DNA of 55,664 nt from an uncultured Bacteroides sp. (GCF_910586915.1 NZ_CAJULN010000018.1:1-55664), one strand, 5' to 3'; counted from the first letter of the stretch, positions 7,289-16,789 are shown. Notes: a model not told the origin generated them from the sequence alone. Numbers and translations are program-made.

Positions 7289-8350
7289 ATGGATTTTAAA
7301 ATAGCTGTATTAGCAGGCGACGGTATTGGACCGGAAATCTCGGTGCAAGGTGTAGAGGTGATGAGTGCCGTTTGCGAAAAGTTCGGCCATAAGGTGAGTT
7401 ATGATTACGCCATCTGCGGTGCCGACGCGATAGATAAAGTGGGCGACCCGTTTCCGGAAGCAACGTACCGGACGTGCAAAGAGGCCGACGCAGTATTGTT
7501 CTCTGCCGTAGGCGACCCGAAGTTCGACAACAATCCCACCGCTAAGGTGCGTCCCGAGCAAGGGTTGCTTGCCATGCGCAAGAAGTTAGGACTTTTTGCC
7601 AATATCCGTCCCGTACAGACATTCAAATGCTTGATTCACAAATCGCCGTTGCGTGCCGAACTGGTCGAGAATGCCGACTTTATCTGTATCCGCGAACTGA
7701 CCGGCGGTATGTATTTCGGCGAGAAGTATCAGGACAACGACAAGGCCTACGATACCAACTACTACACCCGTCCCGAAATCGAACGTATCTTGAAGGTGGC
7801 CTTCGAATATGCGATGAAACGCAGAAAACACCTTACGGTGGTAGACAAGGCGAACGTGCTTGCCTCTTCCCGCCTGTGGCGTCAGATTGCACAGGAGATG
7901 GCGCCTGCTTATCCGGAGGTGACTACCGACTATATGTTTGTAGACAATGCTGCCATGAAGATGATTCAGGAGCCTGCCTTCTTCGATGTGATGGTGACGG
8001 AAAATACATTCGGCGATATCCTGACGGACGAAGGGTCGGTCATCAGCGGTTCGATGGGATTGCTTCCTTCCGCTTCTACCGGCGAGAGTACTCCGGTGTT
8101 TGAGCCCATTCACGGCTCATGGCCGCAGGCGAAGGGATTGAACATTGCCAATCCGTTGGCGCAGATTCTTTCCGTAGCGATGCTGTTTGAGTATTTCGAC
8201 CTGAAAGAAGAGGAAGCGTTGATTCGCAAGGCGGTGGATGCATCGCTGGACGAGAACGTGCGTACGCCGGAGATACAGGTTTCCGGTGGTGCTCGGTACG
8301 GCACAAAGGAGGTAGGACAGTGGATTGTCGATTACATCCGGAAGGCTTGA
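7289..8350 (+). CDS. leuB: 3-isopropylmalate dehydrogenase
   Basis: NAD-dependent oxidative decarboxylation of 3-isopropylmalate to 2-oxoisocaproate. The 353-residue protein has the N-terminal AGDGIGPEI motif, the substrate-arginine region (MRKKLGLFANIRP), the conserved ELTGGMYFGEK tyrosine segment, VVDKANVL with the catalytic Lys, and the metal aspartates in the MTENTFGDILTDEGS region. It is the last gene of the leu operon, starting 12 nt after the second LeuA-like gene. An imperfect hairpin at 8384-8409 may end the transcript. Confidence 0.95.
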   Translation: MDFKIAVLAGDGIGPEISVQGVEVMSAVCEKFGHKVSYDYAICGADAIDKVGDPFPEATYRTCKEADAVLFSAVGDPKFDNNPTAKVRPEQGLLAMRKKLGLFANIRPVQTFKCLIHKSPLRAELVENADFICIRELTGGMYFGEKYQDNDKAYDTNYYTRPEIERILKVAFEYAMKRRKHLTVVDKANVLASSRLWRQIAQEMAPAYPEVTTDYMFVDNAAMKMIQEPAFFDVMVTENTFGDILTDEGSVISGSMGLLPSASTGESTPVFEPIHGSWPQAKGLNIANPLAQILSVAMLFEYFDLKEEEALIRKAVDASLDENVRTPEIQVSGGARYGTKEVGQWIVDYIRKA

Positions 8351-8383
8351 CTTCACCTGCCGCTTCCTCCCCTGTCGGATGAA

Positions 8384-8409
8384 GCCTATGTCTGATAATG
8401 ACAATAGGC
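8384..8409 (+). terminator. Possible terminator hairpin after leuB
   Basis: GCCTATGTC (8384-8392) pairs with GACAATAGGC (8400-8409) with one bulge. There is no strong T-run immediately after, so this is a weak call. The repeat array begins right behind it. Confidence 0.4.
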
Positions 8410-8411
8410 CT

Positions 8412-8560
8412 GCTATTTTCCCTCTCATTATGAGGGAGTTGCAGCGCATATATATCCTACTTTCACCGCATATATCTCCTGTCTCCAGCATCTATATGTC
8501 CAACTTCCAGCATCTATATCTCCTGTAGCCAGCAGATATAGATGCTGTAACAAGCTGAAT
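8412..8560 (-). repeat. 22-nt-unit array, family 1, copy A
   Basis: Read on the plus strand, five consecutive 22-nt units each begin CA (CAGC, CACC, CAGC, CAGC, CAGC) and carry a TATAT core. They are bordered on one side by a GAGGG hairpin with GCTATTTTCCCTC (8412-8424) and on the other by CTGTAACAAGCTGA. Reversed, the border sequences (CAG-xx-TGTTACAGC at the head, GAGAGGGAAAATAGC at the tail) match copies B (18321) and C (53779). The terminal units are mutually inverted, so the whole array can fold. It lies between the convergent leuB and lpxF genes and is non-coding. Confidence 0.8.
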
Positions 8561-8623
8561 ATTAGGCTATATTTTTAGGGTTTGGCAGTTGGGGGAAGAT
8601 AGTGGAAATCGTATGTGCGAAGA

Positions 8624-9316
8624 CTACCAACTTTTGATGGTGGAATATATAAGAATTCCAAGCAACGTCAGCAATCCAGTGTAAATAGTGACCGATGTCT
8701 GTTCGACATCCTTTCTGCTTATCTCTGTGGAAGGTGATAAATATCCTGTCGTTCTGCGGGCAATGGTGCTGAACATCCATCCTCCGAATCCTCCGATGAT
8801 ACCGCCCACAAGCAAGTCGCCGGGATAATGTACCCCCAAATAGATGCGGGTATAACAGTTGAGCACCGCCCATGCGAGGATGAAAAGGCTGAGCCACCGT
8901 TTGTGGAACGTGCATATCACATACAGGGCAAGTCCGAAGGAATTGGCGGCGTGGCAGGACGGAAATCCGTAGCTTCCTCCCCGGTATCCGTTTACGATGT
9001 GTACCATGTCGGCAATCGGGTTTTCAAGATTGGCAGGGCGCATCCGCGCAACAACCGGCCGGATAAGGCTGCTGCATACTTGGTCGGCAAAAGTGATGGT
9101 GAGGGCGATGGCCACTACATAGCACAGAACGGCTTTCCAATGAAAATTCTTCAGTAAGATATACAGGATGGTAGCATACATAGGTACCCATATCACCTTT
9201 CCCGTAAAAGAAGTCATAAAGTAATCCCAGAAAGGAGAGTGGATACCGTTGAAAAACAGGAAGATGTTTGTATCCGTTTCCGACAGGAACCGGAGGAGTT
9301 CACTATTTGCCATCAT
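8624..9316 (-). CDS. lpxF: PAP2-family membrane phosphatase, probable lipid A 4'-phosphatase
   Basis: A 230-residue integral membrane protein with about six hydrophobic segments and the three PAP2 acid-phosphatase signatures: R-x6-RP (RPVVARMRP, near 86-94), PSCH in GFPSCHAANSFG (PSGH variant, near 118) and TRIYLGVHYPGD near 159 with the catalytic His. The active site would face the periplasm. B. thetaiotaomicron has a lipid A 4'-phosphatase (LpxF) of this family that gives resistance to cationic antimicrobial peptides, and I recall it lying beside the leu operon. Hence the symbol, which rests on family plus recalled synteny. The alternative is another undecaprenyl- or phosphatidyl-phosphate phosphatase. 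A -7 box (TATATTTG on the minus strand, 9343-9350) lies just upstream. Confidence 0.7.
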   Translation of the reverse strand: MMANSELLRFLSETDTNIFLFFNGIHSPFWDYFMTSFTGKVIWVPMYATILYILLKNFHWKAVLCYVVAIALTITFADQVCSSLIRPVVARMRPANLENPIADMVHIVNGYRGGSYGFPSCHAANSFGLALYVICTFHKRWLSLFILAWAVLNCYTRIYLGVHYPGDLLVGGIIGGFGGWMFSTIARRTTGYLSPSTEISRKDVEQTSVTIYTGLLTLLGILIYSTIKSW

Positions 9317-9342
9317 GCTTTACCGTTAATTTTTTGACGGCG

Positions 9343-9350
9343 CAAATATA
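9343..9350 (-). promoter_or_regulatory. -7 box upstream of lpxF
   Basis: CAAATATA on the plus strand is TATATTTG on the minus strand, 27 nt before the start codon. The -33 element is not convincing. Confidence 0.5.
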
Positions 9351-9409
9351 CAATAAAGAATAGCAAATTATCCTATATTACCTTATAAATCTTCTATAAT
9401 ACCCTCTTT

Positions 9410-11245
9410 CTACCGCTTGGCAAGGTCATCGTACAGTTTTTGCAGGAAGGCTTTTCCTTTCTCCAAGTTGGCTTCTTTGGCCGTGCCTTCATCAAGTTGC
9501 ACGGCGTTGGCGTCCAGGTTATACACCAGTTGGTTTTCGGGAGTCACCATGCCGAAGAAGCTCGGGCGGGTGAAGTATCCGAAATGGGGAGAGGCCGGAT
9601 TCATGATGTCTTTGCTGAAAGTAAATTCGTCGTGCGGCAATCCCAATTGCGAAAGCAAAGTGGCAGCAATGTCGATTTGTGAAGCGTATGTGTCTATGAT
9701 ACAGGAGTCCTTGATTGCTCCTCCAATCAGGATGAACGGAATCGTCTGCCCGTCCAGCGGGTTCTCTATCGGATGCGGATAGGCTCCCTGATGGTCGGCT
9801 ACAAGTACAAACAGTGTGTTTTTCCACAATGGTGTCTCTTTATACTGCGCTACAAAGTCGCCCACGCAACTGTCGGCATATGCAAAGGCATTGAGCACTT
9901 TGTCGTCCAATTTGCGGAACGGAACTTCAAACGGCTCGTGGCTGCTCGAAGTCTGGACGATTTTCAGAAAAGGTTCCTTTTGCCGTTCCTCTTTCAAGTC
10001 TTTCATCAAGCGTTGAAACAATACGTGGTCTTGTGCTCCCCATTTGCCGGTACGCTCGGACAACGGGAAGTCTTTGTCGCAAATAATCTTTTCGATACCC
10101 GAAGATATCAGATAAGAACGCATATTGGTGAAGTCGGCATCTCCGCCATAGTAATAATTCAGGCTGTATCCGGCCTTTTTCAAGCTGCGCGGGATGGAGG
10201 GGAGCTTGTCCGTCTTTTCGGGATACTTCATGATACTCGTGCTGGGCTGTCCGGGGTAAGCACTGATGATGGAAGCCAGTCCGCGGTCGGTACGGAAACT
10301 GTTGGCGTAGAAATTACTGAATAAAATACCTTCTTTGGCAAATTTGTCCATATTGACTGCTACGCCGGGCTGTCCGCCGAAGGTTTCCATCAGGTGTGTG
10401 GAAAAACTTTCGAGAATGATAAAGACGATGTTCGGGCGTTGGGTATTCAGCAGTTGCGGAATGCTGTCGGCTGCTGTGGCGGGGGTGTCAATCATTGTTG
10501 CAAACAGCTTGTCGGCCGCTTCGGGAGCCATGAAACGGTATTGCTTGTCGAAGTTGGTCTGATGAGTGGCAGAATACATGAAACTGAATGCAGGGTTGAT
10601 GGCAGCATGGTTCATCCGCTGGTCTTGGCTGAAATATACTTTGCTCACATTCATGGTCGATACGGTGAAGCCGCCACGGATAGGGAGGAAGAGGGCGGCG
10701 GTCAGCAATAGAAGCGCGAGGGATACGTTTTGCCGGCGGTAGGGGATTTTGAGCGGCTTTTTTGTTCGGATAAGGGCGAAATGGAAAATGCAGTATAGGA
10801 TTGCTGCATATATCAGTATAGCCAAAAGCCCGAGTAGTACGAACCAACCGCTGACGCTTGCCATCGCATCTTTGGGAGAAGAGAAGAAATAGAAAATGGG
10901 AGTGGCGTCGAGGCGGAAGTCCCAATAGCCGTACAATCCCAAATCGACGATAAAGATGCAGGCCATCACAAAGGCGATGAGTCCGAAGTATCCCTGCCGG
11001 ATGCGGCGGAGCAAGGCCGAGTTTGTCCAGGCGGAGGCGGCGAGCAACAGTCCGGGGATAGCCGTCAGATATCCTGCAAGCGACAAATCCAACGGCAGGC
11101 CGTGCCACATGACGCGCAGGTAGTCGACAAAAGATGCATGGGTATATAGGTCATGGTAGCAGACCATGAAGACCGGTTTCTGAAGAACGAATAAAAGAAC
11201 AAATAGAAAGTAGGTTGTGAGAAATTGGATGATTCTCTTTTTCAT
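9410..11245 (-). CDS. LtaS-like sulfatase-fold phosphoglycerol/phosphoethanolamine transferase
   Basis: A 611-residue inner-membrane enzyme. Five hydrophobic segments occupy about residues 1-200. A periplasmic alkaline-phosphatase/sulfatase domain runs from about 270 to 560. Metal and nucleophile motifs are visible: IVFIILESFSTH (metal Glu), SFRTDRGLAS (the Thr expected to act as nucleophile), YYGGDADF and LVADHQGAYP (metal Asp/His). The family includes lipoteichoic acid synthase and phosphoglycerol or phosphoethanolamine transferases. Gram-negative members modify envelope glycans or lipids. The neighbouring PAP2 phosphatase fits an envelope-modification pair, but the substrate is unknown. 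A TAACTTTG box (11277-11284, minus) lies upstream. Confidence 0.8.
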   Translation of the reverse strand: MKKRIIQFLTTYFLFVLLFVLQKPVFMVCYHDLYTHASFVDYLRVMWHGLPLDLSLAGYLTAIPGLLLAASAWTNSALLRRIRQGYFGLIAFVMACIFIVDLGLYGYWDFRLDATPIFYFFSSPKDAMASVSGWFVLLGLLAILIYAAILYCIFHFALIRTKKPLKIPYRRQNVSLALLLLTAALFLPIRGGFTVSTMNVSKVYFSQDQRMNHAAINPAFSFMYSATHQTNFDKQYRFMAPEAADKLFATMIDTPATAADSIPQLLNTQRPNIVFIILESFSTHLMETFGGQPGVAVNMDKFAKEGILFSNFYANSFRTDRGLASIISAYPGQPSTSIMKYPEKTDKLPSIPRSLKKAGYSLNYYYGGDADFTNMRSYLISSGIEKIICDKDFPLSERTGKWGAQDHVLFQRLMKDLKEERQKEPFLKIVQTSSSHEPFEVPFRKLDDKVLNAFAYADSCVGDFVAQYKETPLWKNTLFVLVADHQGAYPHPIENPLDGQTIPFILIGGAIKDSCIIDTYASQIDIAATLLSQLGLPHDEFTFSKDIMNPASPHFGYFTRPSFFGMVTPENQLVYNLDANAVQLDEGTAKEANLEKGKAFLQKLYDDLAKR

Positions 11246-11276
11246 ATTCTGTAAACTTAAAAAGATTGAACGGATA

Positions 11277-11284
11277 CAAAGTTA
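11277..11284 (-). promoter_or_regulatory. -7 box upstream of the LtaS-like gene
   Basis: CAAAGTTA on the plus strand reads TAACTTTG on the minus strand, 32 nt before the start codon. No clear -33 box. Confidence 0.5.
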
Positions 11285-11354
11285 CTACACTTTTCTTTAT
11301 CTTTCTCATGAAGTGGTATAAAACATTCTTATTTCTTCATTCTTCGGATATACG

Positions 11355-11392
11355 AAAAAAGGACAGAGAACCCTTAAGAATCCCCTGTCCTT
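11355..11392 (-). terminator. Terminator after the susD-like gene
   Basis: On the minus strand AAGGACAG (complement of 11385-11392) pairs with CTGTCCTT (complement of 11359-11366), followed by six T. It closes the susC/susD transcript. Confidence 0.75.
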
Positions 11393-11414
11393 CGCTCTAT
11401 GCTATGTTGAAATA

Positions 11415-13436
11415 TTATTTCTCAGCGTGTCCGCCTGCTTTGAGCGGCCAGTTGATGTTTTGATAGATATTGCTGTTCTCCAAGTTGCGGTCGGCAGAAG
11501 CCGTGAGTATGTCACTGATTCCTATCGGATACAGATAATAGGCTTCGTGCCAGTTGTAACCCTCGCGCAATTCATTCGAACTTTCCAGGTTGCGGCTGTA
11601 GGGGCGCAGGTATTTGCTTTGGTCTTTTCCGGACACGACTGCATCCGGTGTGCCGTCTGCCTTGATATCCGGGTCGTATAGCTGATAAAGACTTTCCCAG
11701 AAATTGACTCCTTCGGGAATCCACTTGGTAGTAATCATGCGGTCGAACGAACGCCAGCGTATCAGGTCGGCAAAACGTTGTCCTTCGCTGAATAGCTCGT
11801 TCATACGTTCGCGGCGGATGTTATACAAGGTAACATCCACGGGTGTGGTTCCTGAGTACACCCCGAAATCCTTTTCTTTTGACAGGTCGGTAGCTGCGAT
11901 GGTGGCATCAATGTCACTGCTTACACCGGCACGTTCGCGCAGTTGTTTCCAATACTTTTTGGCGTCGGCATCCAATGTTCCGTTCTTTTCGTAACACGCT
12001 TCCATATAATTCAGCAATGCTTCGGCTGTACGGAAAATGGGAGATGCATTGGTGCAGCGCAATTCGTCGTTTGGAGTCTGGGCGTAGTCGTATGTGTAAT
12101 ACTTACGCGGTTGGTATCCTGTGATGCAACGTATTTCCTGATTGGAGTTGTCTATACCCGGCTTTGCGAATGTTTGCCCATATTGGGGAGCAGTGGGGTC
12201 GGAATCGAGCAATGTGCTTTCGCTCCATACAAAGAGCTGGAGACGTTCGTCGCGGTCCTGCTTCACTTTATCAATGCTCACGTCACCCTGATAATTGCTG
12301 TCTTCAGCGTAGATGGGCAATCCGTTCTTCATCAGGAAAGATTCGGCAAAAGTACGGGTATATCCGTCGGCACAACCGGTCTTTACACGATAAGCTGCAT
12401 CGTGGCTGATGCTTAAACTACGGTTGTACTGTTTCCATAACAACACTTCGGGCACATCGTTCAGTGAAGGGCGGCTGTACATTTCGAAATACTCGTTCCA
12501 ACCTGTAATAGTGCCCGGCTGAGGCTCCATTATATGGTTATTGGCGGTCAGTTGTGCATTCTCCGCCACTTGTCTGGCTGCACTCATGGCTTCTGTCAGG
12601 AAGAAGTTCACTTCGTTGTCGATGTTGAAACTCTTTCCACTGTTGTAGGACATATTCGCTCCGGGCCAGTTGCTATCTCCCGGTACGCGTCCGCTTCCTT
12701 TGTGGTATTTCTCGAAGGTAGCTTCGAACAAGGCAACTCTTGACTTGAATAACAGGGCGGCTTCTTTGCTGACACGCTGGCCGTTGAACCGTTCGCGGCT
12801 TGCCAGGTGGGCAATGGCCTTATCCAAATCGCCCAAGATGAAACGTGCCACTTCATTGCGCGGGCTGCGTTTGCTGTTTTCTACAATAACCGCATCATTG
12901 TCTTCCAATACTTCGGTAACGATAGGCAAATCGCCATAGTAGGCCAGCATTCGGAAATAACATAATGCACGGAAGAAGTAACCTTCTCCGATGTAGTTCT
13001 TTATCAGTTCCGCATCGCCGGTAATCGTTCCGTTTTCGTGACCGGTGATGGCTTTGTTCAAAAAGTAATTGTAGATGCGTACTCCATTGTAGTATCCTTG
13101 AAGCGCTTTGTCTTTGGATACTTCCCAGTGGTTGTCGGCAAAAAGAGTGGTATTGCCGCCCAATCCTGCTACCATGATGTCGGTATTGCCGTCCGAACGT
13201 GCCATACCGTCATTATAACCTTGAACATGATACATTTGTCCGCTATATGGGGCAACCAGATAATCATTGTAATAATTGTTGAGGTAAGTAGCCAATTGGT
13301 CGGCCGACGTGTAGAATGATTCCGGTGTGATTTGGCTTACAGGATTCAGGTCAAGCAGGTCGTTGCATGAGGTAGTACTCATGGCAGTGGCGCCCAACAA
13401 AAGACATAATCCGATATGTTTTGTATTTATTTTCAT
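11415..13436 (-). CDS. SusD/RagB-family outer-membrane lipoprotein
   Basis: A 673-residue glycan- (or peptide-) binding lipoprotein partner of the SusC-like transporter encoded 20 nt upstream. The signal peptide ends in a lipobox (STTSCND, Cys about 24). The body has the SusD layout: an N-terminal segment LDLNPVSQITPESFYTS, TPR-like helices (EGYFFRALCYFRMLAYYGDLPIV) and a C-terminal region typical of the RagB/SusD domain (YNIRRERMNELFSEGQRFADLIRW). It would lie on the cell surface as the lid of the transporter. At over 650 residues it is on the long side for SusD. The ligand is not deducible, and no glycoside hydrolase is adjacent. Confidence 0.93.
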   Translation of the reverse strand: MKINTKHIGLCLLLGATAMSTTSCNDLLDLNPVSQITPESFYTSADQLATYLNNYYNDYLVAPYSGQMYHVQGYNDGMARSDGNTDIMVAGLGGNTTLFADNHWEVSKDKALQGYYNGVRIYNYFLNKAITGHENGTITGDAELIKNYIGEGYFFRALCYFRMLAYYGDLPIVTEVLEDNDAVIVENSKRSPRNEVARFILGDLDKAIAHLASRERFNGQRVSKEAALLFKSRVALFEATFEKYHKGSGRVPGDSNWPGANMSYNSGKSFNIDNEVNFFLTEAMSAARQVAENAQLTANNHIMEPQPGTITGWNEYFEMYSRPSLNDVPEVLLWKQYNRSLSISHDAAYRVKTGCADGYTRTFAESFLMKNGLPIYAEDSNYQGDVSIDKVKQDRDERLQLFVWSESTLLDSDPTAPQYGQTFAKPGIDNSNQEIRCITGYQPRKYYTYDYAQTPNDELRCTNASPIFRTAEALLNYMEACYEKNGTLDADAKKYWKQLRERAGVSSDIDATIAATDLSKEKDFGVYSGTTPVDVTLYNIRRERMNELFSEGQRFADLIRWRSFDRMITTKWIPEGVNFWESLYQLYDPDIKADGTPDAVVSGKDQSKYLRPYSRNLESSNELREGYNWHEAYYLYPIGISDILTASADRNLENSNIYQNINWPLKAGGHAEK

Positions 13437-13456
13437 AATATTTCTCTTTTAATAAT

Positions 13457-16400
13457 TTAAAAACTAAGATTTACACCCACAGATATGGTACGTTGCAACG
13501 GATAAGTCTTACCGCTACCCCAACCTTCGTCGCCATATCCTCCGAATGCTTCGGGGTCAAATATATCGGTCAGACTGGTGATAGTGAACAAATTGTCGCA
13601 TGACAGATAGACACGGAGGTTGCTGATTCCTGCCGGCGTCAGCAGAGATTTCGGGAAAGTATATCCCAACTGGATGTTCTTGCAACGGAGATAAGCGGCA
13701 CTTTGCAAATAACGTGTCTGTGTCTGTTGATTTTTGCGGATATCGCCAAAATAGGGTTTCGGATAGTAGGCGTCGGTGTTTTCTTTTGTCCAATAATCCA
13801 AGTGGTCTTCAAAACAAGCACTTTGCCACATATTTCCTTGTGCTCCCCAGAAGTAAGCGTCACCGCTGCCGAAAGCCCAGTCGCGTTTCAATACTCCCTG
13901 GAAGAAAACAGAAAAGTCGAATCCCTTGTATGCAGCATCTAAGTTCAAACCGACGCGGTAGCGGGGAGTTGCATTACCGATACGTTTCAAGTCGCCGTGG
14001 TCTTTCAAAGTGCTTGCACCCGGAGTAACAATTCCGTCATTATTCACGTCTTTGTACATCACGTCACCTTCGTTCCAGTTGCTTCCCCAGTTGGGTTTGT
14101 TGTTTGCCAGCCAACTGTCCATTTCTTCTTTTGAAGAGGCGAGGCCTATACTTTCATAACCCCAAATCTCATTCAGATATTTGCCGTTGTAATAGCCGTA
14201 GATGCTTTGATTTTCAAACAGACCGTCGTATGGATAGTTTAGGATTTTGGAACGGTTGTCCGAAATATTGAAACGGGCTCCATATTTGAAATCGTTAATT
14301 TGGTCGCGCCAGCCGATTTCCAGTTCCCAACCCGAAGTACGCATATCGCAGTTGTTGGTTTTGGGTGCATTGGTTCCCAATACTGAACCCAAAATAGGAG
14401 CCGGACCAATCATATCTTTGGTTGTACGGCTATACCAGTCGAAAGTTCCGGTCAAACGGTTATTGAAAACTCCGAAATCGAAACCGATGTCCCATGTTTC
14501 TACCGTTTCCCAAGTCATGCTGGCGTTAACGATGCTGGGCAGTGAAGATATGTTCTGTTTTTCACCGTTTATCAGCCAATTGCTGGCGGCTGAGTTGATA
14601 GCCTGCTGTTGGTAGAACGGATACCAATCCCAAAAACTGTAATAATTGGAGCTGGTGTTACCTAATTGTCCCCAAGAAGCACGGAGTTTCAGGGTATTGA
14701 CCGTTTCGCTTGCTTTTCCAAAAAACTCCTCGCGGGCAATATTCCATCCCAAAGATACGGACGGGAACCAAGCCCAACGCTTGTCGGCCAAGAAGCGTGA
14801 AGAACCGTCGTAGCGGATGTTGAACTCTGCCAGGTACTTGCCGTCATAGTCGTAATTGAAACGTCCGAAATAACCGGCAGTAGCTCTGTTCCAATAGCCG
14901 TCGCTGTTCTTTTTGTTGCTTTGTGTCTGGCTTAGGAACGGTTTGTCTTCGGTAGTAAGGTTCGTGCCGCTTGCCCACATATTGTCCTGATTGTAACGTT
15001 CGTAGTTCAATCCTAACAATACTTTTCCGTTGTGCTTTCCAAAACTGCGGGTATAATCGGTATAGACGTTTACCGCATAATAGTTTTGGTGGTAGCGGTT
15101 GTCGTAAACATAAGTCTCTGTTCCATAGCCCGAATCACGCAGCATTGGTTCATTGGCTACATTGTAGTTATAGATAGGAATTTTATTTTGAGTGGTTTTG
15201 TTGTTGGTAAGACGCAAAGCACCTTCGGCATAAATGTTCCATCCCTTCAAGGGGGTGAAGGTGAACTTTAACTGCTGGGTGAATTCGTCATTGTTTTCCT
15301 TATATATACCACCGTCTTCCAATTCGTAAATTTCCATTTCTGCCATCCAGTTGCCGTTCGGGTCCACTATCGGGCAAGAAGGCCAGCGGCGTGCAATGTT
15401 ATGGAAGAACAAACCGGTCAGGTATTGGGGCTTTTCGTAATCCTTGCGTGTCCATTTGGTAGAGTATTCCAAACGTGCCCAAGAGGCCAGTTCGGCACCG
15501 ATTTTGCTATTCAGTGTATAGCGGTCCAGTTCGTCGTGTCCATGAGAAATCAAGCCGTTCTGCAACAGGAAACTTCCACTGACCGACCAGTTGAACTTCT
15601 CGCTGCCGCCACTCAAACTTACATTGTGTTGGGTAGAAGGCACATTCTTCTTATAGAATTCCTCAAACCAGTCTGTGTTGGCAAAAGCCGAACCATAATT
15701 GTTCCATTTGCCGTCTGATTCATTGGCTGTAGTTCCCCAATATTCCGGTTGGTTAGGGTCTTTGAATTCACCGTTCATATACTTCTTGATGTTTTCCATT
15801 GTTTCATCAGAGAATATGTTTGAACCGCCGGCATTGGTATTCGCCGCATTGAAGTAAGTGGCAAATTGCAGTGAATTGGCCATTTGCGGCACTTGTGTTG
15901 CGGTGCTGAAACGTACATCACCGGAATAAGTGACTTTCACTTTACCGCTTTTTCCGCTCTTGGTTGTCACTAAGACTACACCGAATGCAGCACGTGAACC
16001 GTAGATAGAAGCCGAAGCGGCATCTTTCAGTACCGACACACTTTCCACATCATTCGGGTTCAGAGAGTTTAAATCTCCCTCTATACCGTCAATCAAAATC
16101 AAGGGACTGTCCACAGAACCGTCGCCGATAGAACCCGTACCACGGATATTGATGTTCATGCGGGAGTTGAGGTCACCGCCGCTTGAACTGGTGGAGAGAT
16201 TCAAGCCGGGAACCGCACCTTGCAAGGCCTGGCTGACGTTGGCAACGGGGCGCGACTCAATTACATCTGAACCGACCATGCTTACCGCACCTGTCACATT
16301 TACTTTTTTCTGTGTTCCATAGCCCACTACCACTACTTCATCCAGTACTTTGGTATCATCGCTTAAGGTAATATTCAACGGAGCCCCTGTCCATTTTACC

Positions 16401-16693
16401 TCTTTTGTCTGATAGCCTACAAATGAAATGATGATTGTGCTTCCTTTAGGAACATTGGAAAGAGAGAAATCTCCGTCAATTCCGGTGATGGTTCCGGTTG
16501 TGGAACCTTTTACTACCACAGATGCGCCGATGATTGTTTCGCCAGTAGCATCTTTTACAACTCCGGTACAAGTACCATTTTGCTGAGTCACGCTCACGCT
16601 TGTCATTCTTTCTCCTTCGATGGCGTAAATTGTTCCGTTACAGATAGTTGACAAGAACAATAAAACACCTACGGATTTTAGATACTTAATCAT
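13457..16693 (-). CDS. SusC/RagA-family TonB-dependent outer-membrane transporter
   Basis: A 1078-residue protein from ATG 16693; a longer frame to 16750 exists, but MIKYLKSVGVLLF begins a normal signal peptide. Order: signal peptide, carboxypeptidase-regulatory-like beta sandwich (GVVKDATGETIIGASVVVKG to about residue 95), TonB box/linker with VVVGYGTQKK, plug domain (with LILIDGIEGD and SIYGSRAAFGVVLVTTK) and a C-terminal 22-strand barrel ending in an aromatic residue (VNLSF). It imports an unknown substrate, energised by TonB-ExbBD, and forms a complex with the SusD-like lipoprotein. No sensor/regulator (HTCS, SusR, ECF sigma) is beside the pair, so regulation must come from elsewhere or from the upstream promoter alone. 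Confidence 0.95.
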   Translation of the reverse strand: MIKYLKSVGVLLFLSTICNGTIYAIEGERMTSVSVTQQNGTCTGVVKDATGETIIGASVVVKGSTTGTITGIDGDFSLSNVPKGSTIIISFVGYQTKEVKWTGAPLNITLSDDTKVLDEVVVVGYGTQKKVNVTGAVSMVGSDVIESRPVANVSQALQGAVPGLNLSTSSSGGDLNSRMNINIRGTGSIGDGSVDSPLILIDGIEGDLNSLNPNDVESVSVLKDAASASIYGSRAAFGVVLVTTKSGKSGKVKVTYSGDVRFSTATQVPQMANSLQFATYFNAANTNAGGSNIFSDETMENIKKYMNGEFKDPNQPEYWGTTANESDGKWNNYGSAFANTDWFEEFYKKNVPSTQHNVSLSGGSEKFNWSVSGSFLLQNGLISHGHDELDRYTLNSKIGAELASWARLEYSTKWTRKDYEKPQYLTGLFFHNIARRWPSCPIVDPNGNWMAEMEIYELEDGGIYKENNDEFTQQLKFTFTPLKGWNIYAEGALRLTNNKTTQNKIPIYNYNVANEPMLRDSGYGTETYVYDNRYHQNYYAVNVYTDYTRSFGKHNGKVLLGLNYERYNQDNMWASGTNLTTEDKPFLSQTQSNKKNSDGYWNRATAGYFGRFNYDYDGKYLAEFNIRYDGSSRFLADKRWAWFPSVSLGWNIAREEFFGKASETVNTLKLRASWGQLGNTSSNYYSFWDWYPFYQQQAINSAASNWLINGEKQNISSLPSIVNASMTWETVETWDIGFDFGVFNNRLTGTFDWYSRTTKDMIGPAPILGSVLGTNAPKTNNCDMRTSGWELEIGWRDQINDFKYGARFNISDNRSKILNYPYDGLFENQSIYGYYNGKYLNEIWGYESIGLASSKEEMDSWLANNKPNWGSNWNEGDVMYKDVNNDGIVTPGASTLKDHGDLKRIGNATPRYRVGLNLDAAYKGFDFSVFFQGVLKRDWAFGSGDAYFWGAQGNMWQSACFEDHLDYWTKENTDAYYPKPYFGDIRKNQQTQTRYLQSAAYLRCKNIQLGYTFPKSLLTPAGISNLRVYLSCDNLFTITSLTDIFDPEAFGGYGDEGWGSGKTYPLQRTISVGVNLSF

Positions 16694-16789
16694 ATAATGA
16701 TTTTTTAAAGTTTTTTGAAAAGCAAAAACTCCCAAAGTATCAAGTACCATTAGAACTTATGCTTTTCAATGAAATTTAGATTAACGGCG

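Noticed and set aside
8412..8560. CRISPR array reading of the 22-nt arrays
   Set aside because: The units are contiguous with no unique spacers, no cas genes are present, and three unrelated families show the same layout.
16694..16750. Longer N-terminus for the SusC-like protein
   Set aside because: The added 19 residues precede a normal signal peptide starting at MIKYLKSVG; the export signal must be N-terminal.
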